A DNA stretch of 64,000 nucleotides from CAYOHP01 sp964403795 [NCBI: uncultured bacterium] (lineage in GTDB: Bacteria; Muiribacteriota; UBA6191; CAZXTJ01). The notes below the pieces were generated by a model. That model searched no databases. It had not been told where the DNA came from and was given only the letters and a program-made list of their open reading frames with translations. The translations under genes were made by a program, and so were the position numbers. This document shows positions 33,006 through 42,168 of the stretch, piece by piece (position 1 is the first letter of the stretch; the number at the start of each line of letters is the position of its first letter). The stretch spans positions 45,999 to 109,998 of the forward strand of contig CAYOHP010000003.1 of NCBI GenBank assembly GCA_964403795.1, in the 5' to 3' direction.

Positions 33006-35138
33006 TCAACGGGCGGGAGCGAGGCGGGCTTGCAGGGCCGCCAGCTTGTCGGCCAGGCGCTTGGAGCCGGGTTCCAGGCGGAGCAGGGCCTTCAGCTTGG
33101 GGAGCGCCTCCCCGGCCTTCCCCTCGACCACGAGGAGATCGGCGTCCCACTCGAGGTAGCGGGGATCGAGCGGCTGGTCGAGACGCAGGCCGTCGAGGAT
33201 CCGGCGGGAGAGGTCGTGGCGTCCCGCGGCCCGCGCCGCTTCGAACCATAGACTGCGGAGTCCTCCAGGCTCCCCGGTGGCGTCGGCCCGGGCCAGGGGC
33301 TCGACCACGGCGAGAGCGGCCGCGCCCTGGCCGGAGTCGAGCAGGGCGCGGGCCAGCTTGCGGGCCGAGACGTCGCTGTCGGGCTTGAGGTCGAGTGCCA
33401 GCCGGTAGGCGGCGGCGGCCTTGGCCGGGGCCGCGGCGTTCAAGTTCCGGTCCCCGCAACGGACCGCCAGTCCGGCCAAGTGGGCGGGGTCGGTGGCCGG
33501 CAGGTCGAGCCAGACGGCTGCCTGCTCGGGACGATCGGTTGCCAGCAAGGCTTCGAAGACCAGCCTGCGCAGGGACGGATCCGAGCGCGAGGGATCCGAG
33601 ACCGCCAGGACCCGATCCAGGTCGGCGGCCAGCGCCTTGGGCCTGGCCTCGAGGTCGAGGCGGAGCAGGGTCGCAGCCGCTTCGTGACGGGGGCTGGGGC
33701 CGAGCCACTCGATGGCCTTGGAGATCCAGCCGGTGGGGGCGATCCGCCGGGCCGCGGTGGCCCGGGCCAAGGCCTCGATGCGCTCGATCTCGGCAGGTGC
33801 CAGCCGGGAGGAGGCGAGACTCGCGAGCAGGCGGGCGAGCTCGGTACCGAGCTTCTTCGGGTCGAGGGTGCCCAGCTGGTCGGCGGCTTCGAGGAGCCTT
33901 CGGCGCTCCTCGCGGAGCGCCTCCGCGGCCGCCAGGTCCTCGAGTCGCGCCCGCAGGCGGTCGAGGTCCAGACGGAAGAGCGTGCGCCGCACCTCGTCGG
34001 CGAGCAGGCCGTGTTTGGTGTCGCCGCCCAGGGCCAGGAGCACGCCGGTCCCCGGTACCCGCACCACGGTCTCGATCCGGGTCCCTGCCAGGGCCAGCAT
34101 CCGGCGGCCTCCCGGGTGCACCAGCTGGATACCGCCCCGCTCGCCTCCCGGTTCGAGGGCGTGGACCTCGCCCAGGGGGACCCCGGTGGCGGCCTGGGCG
34201 GGTGGCGGTCCGCCGACGGTCAGGGTCCCGGCCAGGGGGTCGAGCCGCCAAGTGGTGCCGTCGGCGATCACCGCGACCATGGCTTCGCCCTGCCCCGACT
34301 GTCCGATCCGCGGCGGCGATCCGCTGCCCGGGGCCGGAGAACCGTGGGCCAGCTCGACCCCAACGCCCTCGGGAACCGGGTAGTGGCGGAGGCTCCACCA
34401 GGATCGACCCTTGCGGCGGGACCGGGTGGTGCGCAGCACCAGGACCCCTTCCTCCAGGAAGAGGTCCTCGGCGTTCCGCCCCCGGTATCCGAGGCGCGGC
34501 CCGTCGCCGCCGGGGGGCGCGGTCCGGGCCGGATCCCCGGGGCGACGCGTCGATCCGTCCCCGCCCTCGCCACCGTCCTCGTCGGGATGGAACGGCAAGG
34601 GCTCCCAGGCGAGCAGGCTCCGGGTCGCCTGGCGGCCCTGCCAGGGGTGCCGATCGGTGTCGAGGATCCGCTGCGAGCCGTCCGCGGCCGAGACCACCAT
34701 GTCGACGATCTCCCGCTGCCCGGGCGTGACCAGGCGCGAGGTCGAGACGGCCAGCCAGGCACCGGAGGAGGGTGCTGCCCGGGCTGCCAGCCCGTACGGG
34801 AAGTCGAGGCGCCAGGCGGTCCGCCCCGAGGGTTCGAGGCGGGAGACGGCGCGGGTCTCGATGAGGAGGGCCCCCCCGGGGCAGGCCACCAGGTCGATCA
34901 GGGCGCCGGTGGCGATCACGCCGACCTCCAGGGCCGAGGCCAGGCGCTCCGCCGGGAGGGAGAGGAGGAGATCGAGGTCCAGGCCGGCGCCCTCGGTGCC
35001 GCCGTGGGCCGCGGCTTCGGCCTCGGCCGGACCGTCGGAGGGGGCCGGCAGGGCCGACCGTGGGCCGGTCGCCAGGAGCGCGGCCGTCACCAGCACGGGT
35101 GCGATCGGGAAGCCGGGTCGGGGAACGTAACCGGGCAC
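33006..35138 (-). CDS. large exported protein, beta-propeller-like and TPR-like, function unknown
   Basis: The product has 710 residues from GTG at 35138, beginning VPGYVPRPGFPIAPVLVTAA and a signal-peptide-like segment ending near ALPAP. Residues about 50-360 are beta-rich strands with turns such as GALLIETRAVSRLEPSGRTA, WRLDPLAGTLTVGGPPPAQA and RRMLALAGTRIETVVRVPGT, compatible with a beta-propeller read-out of logged values. Residues about 370-710 are helical with TPR-like features (AAAYRLALDLKPDSDVSARK, LPKLKALLRLEPGSKRLADK). No catalytic motif. It has a disordered Gly/Asp/Arg/Pro patch (about 200-230). It is divergent from the thioredoxin/dsbD pair, whose promoter region it shares; a role in the same envelope process is only a guess. 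Confidence 0.72.
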   Translation of the reverse strand: MPGYVPRPGFPIAPVLVTAALLATGPRSALPAPSDGPAEAEAAAHGGTEGAGLDLDLLLSLPAERLASALEVGVIATGALIDLVACPGGALLIETRAVSRLEPSGRTAWRLDFPYGLAARAAPSSGAWLAVSTSRLVTPGQREIVDMVVSAADGSQRILDTDRHPWQGRQATRSLLAWEPLPFHPDEDGGEGGDGSTRRPGDPARTAPPGGDGPRLGYRGRNAEDLFLEEGVLVLRTTRSRRKGRSWWSLRHYPVPEGVGVELAHGSPAPGSGSPPRIGQSGQGEAMVAVIADGTTWRLDPLAGTLTVGGPPPAQAATGVPLGEVHALEPGGERGGIQLVHPGGRRMLALAGTRIETVVRVPGTGVLLALGGDTKHGLLADEVRRTLFRLDLDRLRARLEDLAAAEALREERRRLLEAADQLGTLDPKKLGTELARLLASLASSRLAPAEIERIEALARATAARRIAPTGWISKAIEWLGPSPRHEAAATLLRLDLEARPKALAADLDRVLAVSDPSRSDPSLRRLVFEALLATDRPEQAAVWLDLPATDPAHLAGLAVRCGDRNLNAAAPAKAAAAYRLALDLKPDSDVSARKLARALLDSGQGAAALAVVEPLARADATGEPGGLRSLWFEAARAAGRHDLSRRILDGLRLDQPLDPRYLEWDADLLVVEGKAGEALPKLKALLRLEPGSKRLADKLAALQARLAPAR

Positions 35139-35160
35139 GGCGCGATTGTGACAGAACGGG

Positions 35161-35192
35161 AAGGAGGAGAACCCGGAAGGCGGAGAACCCGG
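35161..35192. repeat. tandem 16-base repeat in divergent promoter region
   Basis: AAGGAGGAGAACCCGG (35161-35176) is followed directly by AAGGCGGAGAACCCGG (35177-35192), one mismatch. It lies between the GTG of the exported-protein gene (35138) and the thioredoxin-repeat gene (35284), followed by a TAGAAT (35209-35214) that could be a -10 box for the latter. It may bind a regulator or be a chance duplication. Confidence 0.4.
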
Positions 35193-35283
35193 CTCCGGAT
35201 CCGGGTGATAGAATCCCGACTGGAACGGCTCCCCCGAGGCTCGGCTTCTCGCCTTCGAGGATCCGGCCGGCCCGAAAGGCGAC

Positions 35284-36960
35284 ATGCGCGGTCTCGTCAC
35301 CCTCCCTCCGGTCCTCCTCGGACTCCTGGGGTTCGCCTCGGTCCTGGCCATGCCCGGCACCCCGGGGCCCGCCCCGGGGGCTGCTCCGGCCGAGGACGCT
35401 CCGCTCCCCTCGGTGACCGTGCCCCGGCCCGACCTTGCCCAGGAGATGGCGGTCGACCCGACCGGGGCGAACCCGGGTCCGGCCGGAGTGGCCCGGAGCC
35501 GGGAGTTCCATGGCGCGGCCGGCGTCACCGACCTGGCCTCGCTCACCGTCGAGGGCGCCTGGTCGGTGATCTATGTGACCGGACCCGGGATCCCCGGGGA
35601 CGGGGCCCGCCGGGAACTCCTGCGGCGGCTCGCCGAGGTCCGACGCGGCATCTACGTCTCCGTGGTCACCGCCGACGCGGGTACCGCCGGGCGCCTGGGG
35701 GTGGCGAGCCTCCCCGAGGCCAGGATCCACGGGCCGGACCGGGCCGAGCGGGCCCGGGGGGACGCGGCCCTGGAGACCCTGCGCACCCTGTTCGCGGCCC
35801 TCCCGGCCCCGGGCGGCCCCTTCGCCTCCCGGCCCCCGCCGGCGGCCAGCGAGAGCGAGAACCCGAGGTTCACCCGGATCGAGTCGCGGGGCGAGGTGAT
35901 CGAGACCGAATCCATGGTGGTCCCCGGCAGCTACACCGTCTTCGTGTACTCGAGCCGTGCCGACACCGGGGAGGCGGTGCTCCTGCCGTACCTCGAGCGA
36001 CTGGCGAAGTACCGGCGCAACGCCTGGGTGCGATGGATCGACGTGGATCGCCCCGGCATGCCCGGTCCGGACCTCGAGAGTCCGCTGGCCAAGAAGCTGA
36101 ACCTCACCCGGCTCCCGGAGGTCCGGCTCCGGAGTCCCGAAGGCAAGGTCCTCGGGATCGGGGACCGGGCCCTGGAGATCCTCTACGAGCACCTCTTCCA
36201 GCTTCCGCCGGGGAAGGGGCAGCCCGGCGACTTCCGGAAGCTCGATCCGGGCGGGGAAGTGATCGAGATCGATCCCCTGAAGCAGGCGGGGAAGATGACC
36301 TCGATCGTGTTCTGCTCGGACCTCCTGGAGCAGTGCCGGTTCTTCGAGCCCTTCATCCGCCGTCTCGCCGAGACCCGGCCGGAGATGAACACCCGGGTGG
36401 TCCTGGTCGACGCCAAGGGAGCGGCCAAGCCGAGCTTCGACTCGAAGCTGGCTCTCCACTACGACGTGCAGCACCTGCCGGATGCCCGGCTCTTCGGTCC
36501 TGACGGCCGCATGTTCGCGGGTGGGGACAAGGCGCTGGAACTGCTCCAGGGCGAGTTCCGCTACCTGCCGCCTCCGGCCGAGGGGACCGGTCCCATCCCC
36601 GCCTCCGAGGCGGTGGGACCGGTGGTCGAGATCACCTGGGGGAACCGGCTGGTCCTGGCCGACTACGCGGTCCGGGGCAAGACCACCATCTTCGACTTCT
36701 ACTCGCCGTTCTGCGGTCCGTGCAAACAGCTCCAGCCGGTGCTGGAGGAGATCGCCGCCCGGCGCAGCGACATCGTGGTCCGGACCGTGAACATCAATCG
36801 CCCCGGGGTGTGGGGGATCGACGGCGACTCCCCGGTGGCCCGGCAGCACAACGTGATCTCGGTCCCGTATTTCATGGTGTACGGACCCGACGGGAACCTG
36901 GTCTCGGCCGGGAACCAGGCCTACCGGAAGATCCTCCTGCTGGCCCGGGAGCTCGAATGA
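35284..36960 (+). CDS. exported protein of four tandem thioredoxin-fold domains
   Basis: The product has 558 residues with an N-terminal signal peptide (MRGLVTLPPVLLGLLGFASV). Four thioredoxin-like units follow, near 78-170, 200-310, 322-428 and 445-558. Each ends with a similar helix: GDAALETL (159-166), GDRALEIL (293-300), GDKALELL (414-421), GNQAYRKIL (543-551). Units 2 to 4 begin with a GEVIE or PVVEI strand. Only unit 4 has the redox motif FCGPCKQLQPVLEEI (C477, C480). Unit 3 has two Cys six residues apart (C344, C351), and units 1 and 2 have none. It should act in the periplasm as a thiol-disulfide carrier with structural or substrate-binding domains. Its stop overlaps the start of dsbD (ATGA), so the two work together. 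Confidence 0.87.
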   Translation: MRGLVTLPPVLLGLLGFASVLAMPGTPGPAPGAAPAEDAPLPSVTVPRPDLAQEMAVDPTGANPGPAGVARSREFHGAAGVTDLASLTVEGAWSVIYVTGPGIPGDGARRELLRRLAEVRRGIYVSVVTADAGTAGRLGVASLPEARIHGPDRAERARGDAALETLRTLFAALPAPGGPFASRPPPAASESENPRFTRIESRGEVIETESMVVPGSYTVFVYSSRADTGEAVLLPYLERLAKYRRNAWVRWIDVDRPGMPGPDLESPLAKKLNLTRLPEVRLRSPEGKVLGIGDRALEILYEHLFQLPPGKGQPGDFRKLDPGGEVIEIDPLKQAGKMTSIVFCSDLLEQCRFFEPFIRRLAETRPEMNTRVVLVDAKGAAKPSFDSKLALHYDVQHLPDARLFGPDGRMFAGGDKALELLQGEFRYLPPPAEGTGPIPASEAVGPVVEITWGNRLVLADYAVRGKTTIFDFYSPFCGPCKQLQPVLEEIAARRSDIVVRTVNINRPGVWGIDGDSPVARQHNVISVPYFMVYGPDGNLVSAGNQAYRKILLLARELE

Positions 36961-39002
36961 AGCGGTCGGTGGGTAGCAACCCGCGGCCACCCGGCCGGGG
37001 CGGGTGCCGGTGGCTGCGCCGGATCCTGGCGGGATCCCTGGTGCCGGCTCTGGTCGGGCTCCTGGCGGGTCCTGCCGCGGCCCAAGGGGACGGGCTCGGG
37101 GACCTCGACCTGTCGGGTCGTCCCCGGGACGCGGCGCCGAGCCCCCCGATGGGATCGCTCTTCGCTCCGGTGCGGCGGGACGACCGACCGGCCGACCCGG
37201 GAGCCGCGACGGCCGGGGCGGCCTGGGTCCCCAACGCCCGGGGCGCCCAGGACCCGGTGGGACTCCGGGTGGCGGCACCGGTCCGGCCGGCCGCGGGGCG
37301 CGGCTTCACGGTCACGGTCGACGTGGTGATGGACGCCGGATTCCACGTCTATTCCCCGGAGGAGAAGCAGGGGGAGAGCCTCGAGATCACTCCCGAGCCC
37401 GTGGCGGGCGTCACCTGGGAAGCGCCCCGGTACCCGGCCGGGACCCTGAAGAAGATGGAACTCCTGGGAGCGTCCCTCGAGCAGTTCATGTACGAGGGCG
37501 TGGTCCGGGTCGAGGTGCCGGGACGCCTCGCCGAAGGCGCGACGCCCCCCGGGCCGCTGCGCTTCAAGGTCTACTACCAGGCCTGCTCCGACTCGGCCTG
37601 CTACCTGGCCCAGGAGCGGATCGTCGAGGTGGCCTGGGGAGCCCGCTTCGAGGATCCGCGGCTGGCCGAGCACGGGCCACCCCCGGCCACGGCCGCACCG
37701 GGCGCCGCGGCCGCGGGGCGACCCGACGGCTTCCAGCGCGAGCTCGACAAGGGCCTGCTCTGGATGCTGCTGGTCGCCTACTTCTGGGGCCTGGCCGCCA
37801 GCCTCTCGCCCTGCGTCTACCCGATGATCCCGGTGACGGTGGCCTTCTTCGGGGGACAGGATCCCGAGAAGAAGCGCTCCCGCACCGTGGCGCTGGCGCT
37901 GACCTACGTGCTCGGGATCGTCCTCTCGTACGCGGTCCTGGGGGTGCTCCTGGCACGGGCCGGCCAGGACCTCGGCAGCGTGATGGTGCACCCCGGGGTG
38001 GTGGCGCTGGTCTCCGGGGTGCTCGCCGCCATGGGGCTCTCGCTCTTCGGGCTCTTCGAGATCCGCATGCCCTCCGCTCTCCAGGAGCGGCTCTCGCAGG
38101 GAGAGGGGCGCGGCTTCGCGGGCGCCTTCGTCACGGGGGCGGTCCTGGGCCTGGTGGCCAGCCCCTGCGTGGGTCCGTTCGCGGCTTCGATCCTCCTGTT
38201 CGTGGCCCGCTCGGGCGATCCCCTGGTCGGGTTCGCGGCCCTGGCGAGTTTCGGGTTCGGGCTCGGCACGCTCTTCCTGGTGCTGGCCCTGGGGGCTGCC
38301 AGCCTGCCCCGGTCCGGGGCCTGGATGGTCGGCGTGAAGGAGTTCTTCGGCTGGGTGCTGATCGGCTCCTCGCTGTGGTTCGCCTCGGCCCTCTTCCCGG
38401 AGGCCGTGGTCCTCCTGGGATGGGGCGTCTTCCTGGCGATCGGCGGGGTGCTGGGCGGCGCGCTGGAGCCGGCCGACACCACCGGGAGCCGGGCCCGCCG
38501 GGGACTGGCCCTGGTGCTGGTGGCGGCCGGGCTCTACCTGGTGGTGGCCGGGACCGCGCGGTACGCCCCGGTGGCGGGACTCGCGGGATCCCACGGGAGC
38601 GGCGCGGTGTCGGCCGTGCCCGGGTCCGGTGCACCGGAGCTGCGGTGGGCCAAGGGCTATGCGGAGGCGAAGTCGCGGGCCGCGACTTCGGGCAAACCGA
38701 TCTTCCTCGACTACTACGCGGACTGGTGCATCCCCTGCAAGCAGATGGACCGGGAGGTCTTCCCCGACCCCGGGGTGGCCCGGCTGCTCTCCCGCTTCGA
38801 GATCGGGAAGGTCGACTGCACCGAGCCCAACTCGGTCGGCGCCCGCCAGAAGCGGGAGGAACTCCAGAGCCTGGCCATGCCCTACCTGGCGGTGTTCGAC
38901 GCCTCAGGGAAGCATCGGCCCGAGCTCTCGGCCGAGGGCTACCTCGGCGCCGCGGAGTTCGAGGCCCTCCTCGGCAAGGCCCTGGCGGCGCTCGGGGCCT
39001 GA
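36957..39002 (+). CDS. dsbD: thiol:disulfide interchange protein DsbD
   Basis: The product has 681 residues, start coupled (ATGA) to the thioredoxin-repeat gene. Order: signal peptide (cut near GPAAAQ), a Pro/Asp-rich linker, an N-terminal DsbD-alpha domain with its Cys pair in YYQACSDSACYLAQ (about 207 and 212), and an eight-helix transmembrane domain with the redox Cys in SLSPCVYPMIPV (about 285) and VASPCVGPFAAS (about 404). The C-terminal thioredoxin domain carries YYADWCIPCKQMD (about 590 and 593). This is the full three-domain DsbD that moves electrons from cytoplasmic thioredoxin across the inner membrane to periplasmic thiol proteins. The adjacent four-thioredoxin protein is the obvious recipient. 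All six Cys are present, so it should be active. Confidence 0.95.
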   Translation: MKRSVGSNPRPPGRGGCRWLRRILAGSLVPALVGLLAGPAAAQGDGLGDLDLSGRPRDAAPSPPMGSLFAPVRRDDRPADPGAATAGAAWVPNARGAQDPVGLRVAAPVRPAAGRGFTVTVDVVMDAGFHVYSPEEKQGESLEITPEPVAGVTWEAPRYPAGTLKKMELLGASLEQFMYEGVVRVEVPGRLAEGATPPGPLRFKVYYQACSDSACYLAQERIVEVAWGARFEDPRLAEHGPPPATAAPGAAAAGRPDGFQRELDKGLLWMLLVAYFWGLAASLSPCVYPMIPVTVAFFGGQDPEKKRSRTVALALTYVLGIVLSYAVLGVLLARAGQDLGSVMVHPGVVALVSGVLAAMGLSLFGLFEIRMPSALQERLSQGEGRGFAGAFVTGAVLGLVASPCVGPFAASILLFVARSGDPLVGFAALASFGFGLGTLFLVLALGAASLPRSGAWMVGVKEFFGWVLIGSSLWFASALFPEAVVLLGWGVFLAIGGVLGGALEPADTTGSRARRGLALVLVAAGLYLVVAGTARYAPVAGLAGSHGSGAVSAVPGSGAPELRWAKGYAEAKSRAATSGKPIFLDYYADWCIPCKQMDREVFPDPGVARLLSRFEIGKVDCTEPNSVGARQKREELQSLAMPYLAVFDASGKHRPELSAEGYLGAAEFEALLGKALAALGA

Positions 39003-39010
39003 GAGACCTG

Positions 39011-42000
39011 CTACTGACCCAGGAAGCCGCCTTCGTCGGCGGTGGGTCCGCCCGGTGCCGGCAGCGGGGCGGAGGTTCCGGTGGCCCGCGGCGCGGTGCC
39101 GGTCGCGGTCGAGCCTTCGGCGGCGAGCGGGACCACGGGCCCGGTCGTCGAAGCGCAGTCCTTGGCGATCCGTCCCGACCCCTGGGGCGAGGGGGCGTGG
39201 CGGTCGAGCAGGGCGGACAGGTCGGGCGCCACGCCGGTCGGGTCGAGGCCCGAGAGGGCGCCGACCCAGAGCACCCGGGCGTTGGCGTCGAGGTCGGTAC
39301 CTGCGAGACCGGCGGCCAGCATGGCGTGCTGCTGCTGGCGCAGCGCGAAGAGCTCGGCGAGCTCCCGTTCCCGGATCCCGGCGTGGAGTTCGAGCACCCG
39401 GACGCCGTCGGCCGCGGCCTCTCCCGCCAGCGCCTCGGCGTGGGCCGCATCCACCGTGGAGGCCAGTTCCCCGAGCTCGAACAGCGCCTCCAGTCCGATC
39501 TCGGCCCGCTGGAGGGGGATCCAGATCTCCTCCAGCCTGCGCTTCACCACCGGAGCCGAGGCGAAATGATCCGGGGGGAAGGCCTCGAAGGCGCGCCCCG
39601 CCCGGGTGAGGGTGGCCGTGGCCTCCGAGAGCTCCCGCGCCAGGTCGGCGAGCCAGGACCGGTGGGTGTAGCCGCAGGGATAGGCGGTCTCCCGGAGGAC
39701 CGGGCGGGCCTCGGCGCGGCCCAGGCGCCGGAGACGATGGAAGTGGTCGAGGTGGGCGAAGACCGACCAGCTCGGGTGCGAGGGGTCCCCGAGGCGGGCT
39801 CGTGAACCTGGTCCCCGCCTCCGCTGGCGGCGCGCCTCGGCCTCCATGGACTCCCGCACCCCGGTGAGACCGTCGGCTCCCAGGGCGTGGACGCCCGCCG
39901 ACTGGGCGAGTTCCAGGAAGGTGCGCCAGGCGGCGTGCACCGCCAGCTGGTCCTTCAGCACCCTGTCCCGGAGCACCCGGGTGTCGGCCCGCACCGCCAG
40001 GTGGGCCTGGCGCAGGCCGTCGGGAGATCCGGTGTCGAGCGAGGCCAGCGTCGCCCTCAGCGAGTCGACGACCTGCTGGTCGGCGGCCTGCTGGCGCTCG
40101 GGCGTGAAGCGGAGGTCCTGCCAGTAGCCGGTGGCGACGTCCAGGGCGACGTGGAGGGCGAGCCCGGCGAGCACGGCCCCGGCCAGCGGGACGAAGCCGG
40201 GCCCGGTGGCAGCCATCAACAGCAGGCCCACCCCGGTCACCGCGGCGGTCTCGGTGAGCAGACGTCCGGCCGAGAGGCGGGCCGGGTGGAGGGCCTCGGC
40301 GAGCACGTCCGAGAGCTCGGGGCCGAGCAGGGTGCGGGAGACCTCGACCAGGCGGGCCTTCTCGGCGTCGGAGAGGCCCAGGCCCGAGAGCTCGGCGGCC
40401 AGGGCGGCCTGGTCCCGCGAGTCCTCGCCGACCACCGTGACGGTGCTGGTGGCCAGGCCGGCCACCAGGGCGCCGCTCCCGAGGGCTCCGGTGCGCAGCA
40501 CCGCCCGGCCGGCCTCGATGGCGGCCCGCTGCAAGGCCACCGCCCCGGCCTCGATCGGGGTGGCTCCCAGGACCCAGCCACCCATGCCGGCCAGCATCTC
40601 GGGCGAGAAGGCGGCCTCGGCCGCACCTGCCAGGGCGGTCTCCAGGTCCTCGCCGCGGGCGGTGCGCTCGACCAGATGGAAGAGATAGACGGCGCCCAGG
40701 AGCGGTGCCTGGGCGGTGACGTGGGCCAGTCCGGCCCTGCCCATGGAAACGGAGAACTCCCGCACGAAGCCGTTCGAGAGGTCCACCATGCGGGCGGCCA
40801 GCCTTCCCACCCGCTCGCGGATCGGCTCCCGGGCGAGGCGATCGCTGGCACCCCTCCCGGCGATCCCGCGCTCCTCGGCGTGGAGTACCGCGGGATCGAT
40901 CGCGACCCCTGCCGAGGCAGCCCAGCCTTCGACGAGGCGCGCGGCACGGAAGGCACTCACGCCCTGGACCCGGAGCTGGCGGTAGGCCTCGTAAGGGTCG
41001 AGCTTCCCGTCCGGCAGCGCCCGGTCCATGAAGGCCGGCACCTCGTGGCGGGCCAGGTCGAGGGCGGAGCGCACCTCGGAGGGCACCTGCCGGGCGTAGC
41101 GACCCAGGACGTCGGGACCGGCCTTGGCCAGCGAGCGGAGCAGCTCGATGGCCCGGTCGCGCCGGGCCTTCATGAGGGAGACGAGTTCCGCCTTGCGGGC
41201 TCCCGGGTCGATCCCGGTGATCGCCTTGTCGGGGACCTCGCGCACGATCCGTTCGAGGGCGGGGTCGTCGAGCGAGCGGGCCAGCTCGTCGGCCAGGGCG
41301 GTGTAGGCGCCCGGGGCGTCCGGCATGCCCAGGGCGTGGACGTAGTAGGAGTTGGCCTGGAGGATCTTCCAGTAGTCCCAGGCCCGGTAGCGCTCGACCA
41401 TGGAACGGGGACCGGCCAGGGTCCCGTCGCGGGGGAGCTGGAGCATGCGGTTGGTGGTGACCGACTCGGTGAGCAGCGCCACGTTGTGGTCGAAGGCCAC
41501 CGGCCGGATGGAGCGGGCCTCGGGTCGGGTGGGGTCCTCCACGAAGCGGTAGTTGCGGCTGGCCCGGTCCCAGTTCCCGAGCACCAGGTCGGCCACCTGC
41601 ATCCGGCGGACCTCGTCCCAGTCGATGCGGGCCACGGCCGGCTCCCGGAGCTGGCTCACCAGCCGCCGAGGGCCGAGGAATCCGGGTCGGTCGAAGCGCT
41701 CGGCCATCAGGAAGGTGCCGTCCCGCCCGGCGATGTGGACGGCCTCGGTGCCCGGCGAGAGCAGTCCCAGCTGCCGCATGGTGGCGGTGCCGACCAGCTC
41801 CGCCTCCAGGTTGGCCACCATGCCGGTGGAGCCGGCGGGCCGCCCCAGGTCGACCGGGACCTTGAAGAAGCGCGGGTCGTTCCCGGGCAGGACCTCGGCG
41901 AAGAAGGACGAGGCCATGCCGGCCGAGAGGTTGCGGGTGGTGGGCCCCAGGGTGACGGTCCGGAGCTCCTGGGCACCGAGCCCGGAGGCGGCGAGCAGGG

Positions 42001-42046
42001 CGAGGAGCGGGATCCGGGTCCGGGAACAGGGAGACGGACGGGACAC
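39011..42046 (-). CDS. large exported protein with HipA/Fam20-like kinase N-terminus
   Basis: The product has 1011 residues. GTG at 42046 with GGAGG five bases before it gives MSRPSPCSRTRIPLLALLAA, a signal peptide cut near GAQ; a TTG nine codons earlier is less likely. The N-terminal 190 residues look like an atypical kinase fold: RFFKVP (K62), helix ANLEAELVGTATMRQLG (E83), DLVLGNWDRASRNYRF (N158, D160, N165) and PVAFDHNVAL (D186), matching the layout of HipA, Fam20C and PI3/4K-like enzymes. The other 800 residues are mostly helical with long Ala/Leu/Arg-rich stretches and two strongly hydrophobic segments (about 545-590 and 640-690, such as GVGLLLMAATGPGFVPLAGA), possibly membrane-inserting. 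The function is unknown; a protein or glycan kinase in the envelope is inferred. Confidence 0.75.
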   Translation of the reverse strand: MSRPSPCSRTRIPLLALLAASGLGAQELRTVTLGPTTRNLSAGMASSFFAEVLPGNDPRFFKVPVDLGRPAGSTGMVANLEAELVGTATMRQLGLLSPGTEAVHIAGRDGTFLMAERFDRPGFLGPRRLVSQLREPAVARIDWDEVRRMQVADLVLGNWDRASRNYRFVEDPTRPEARSIRPVAFDHNVALLTESVTTNRMLQLPRDGTLAGPRSMVERYRAWDYWKILQANSYYVHALGMPDAPGAYTALADELARSLDDPALERIVREVPDKAITGIDPGARKAELVSLMKARRDRAIELLRSLAKAGPDVLGRYARQVPSEVRSALDLARHEVPAFMDRALPDGKLDPYEAYRQLRVQGVSAFRAARLVEGWAASAGVAIDPAVLHAEERGIAGRGASDRLAREPIRERVGRLAARMVDLSNGFVREFSVSMGRAGLAHVTAQAPLLGAVYLFHLVERTARGEDLETALAGAAEAAFSPEMLAGMGGWVLGATPIEAGAVALQRAAIEAGRAVLRTGALGSGALVAGLATSTVTVVGEDSRDQAALAAELSGLGLSDAEKARLVEVSRTLLGPELSDVLAEALHPARLSAGRLLTETAAVTGVGLLLMAATGPGFVPLAGAVLAGLALHVALDVATGYWQDLRFTPERQQAADQQVVDSLRATLASLDTGSPDGLRQAHLAVRADTRVLRDRVLKDQLAVHAAWRTFLELAQSAGVHALGADGLTGVRESMEAEARRQRRRGPGSRARLGDPSHPSWSVFAHLDHFHRLRRLGRAEARPVLRETAYPCGYTHRSWLADLARELSEATATLTRAGRAFEAFPPDHFASAPVVKRRLEEIWIPLQRAEIGLEALFELGELASTVDAAHAEALAGEAAADGVRVLELHAGIRERELAELFALRQQQHAMLAAGLAGTDLDANARVLWVGALSGLDPTGVAPDLSALLDRHAPSPQGSGRIAKDCASTTGPVVPLAAEGSTATGTAPRATGTSAPLPAPGGPTADEGGFLGQ

Positions 42047-42168
42047 GGCGACCTCCGGTCCGGCGAGTCGCAAGTCGCGGGCCAGGGCGTTGGTGGAGGC
42101 TCGGCCGGGGAAGGCTCCGTGTCCGCGTGTCTCGCCTGTCGCGCCGCCGAGACCCGGCTCTCAGGCTC

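Noticed and set aside
32470-37278. A 1602-codon open frame on the minus strand across parts of the phosphodiesterase-like, propeller-like, thioredoxin and dsbD genes
   Set aside because: It is Pro/Arg/Gly-rich noise antisense or out of frame to four well-supported genes. Long shadow frames are expected at about 70% GC.
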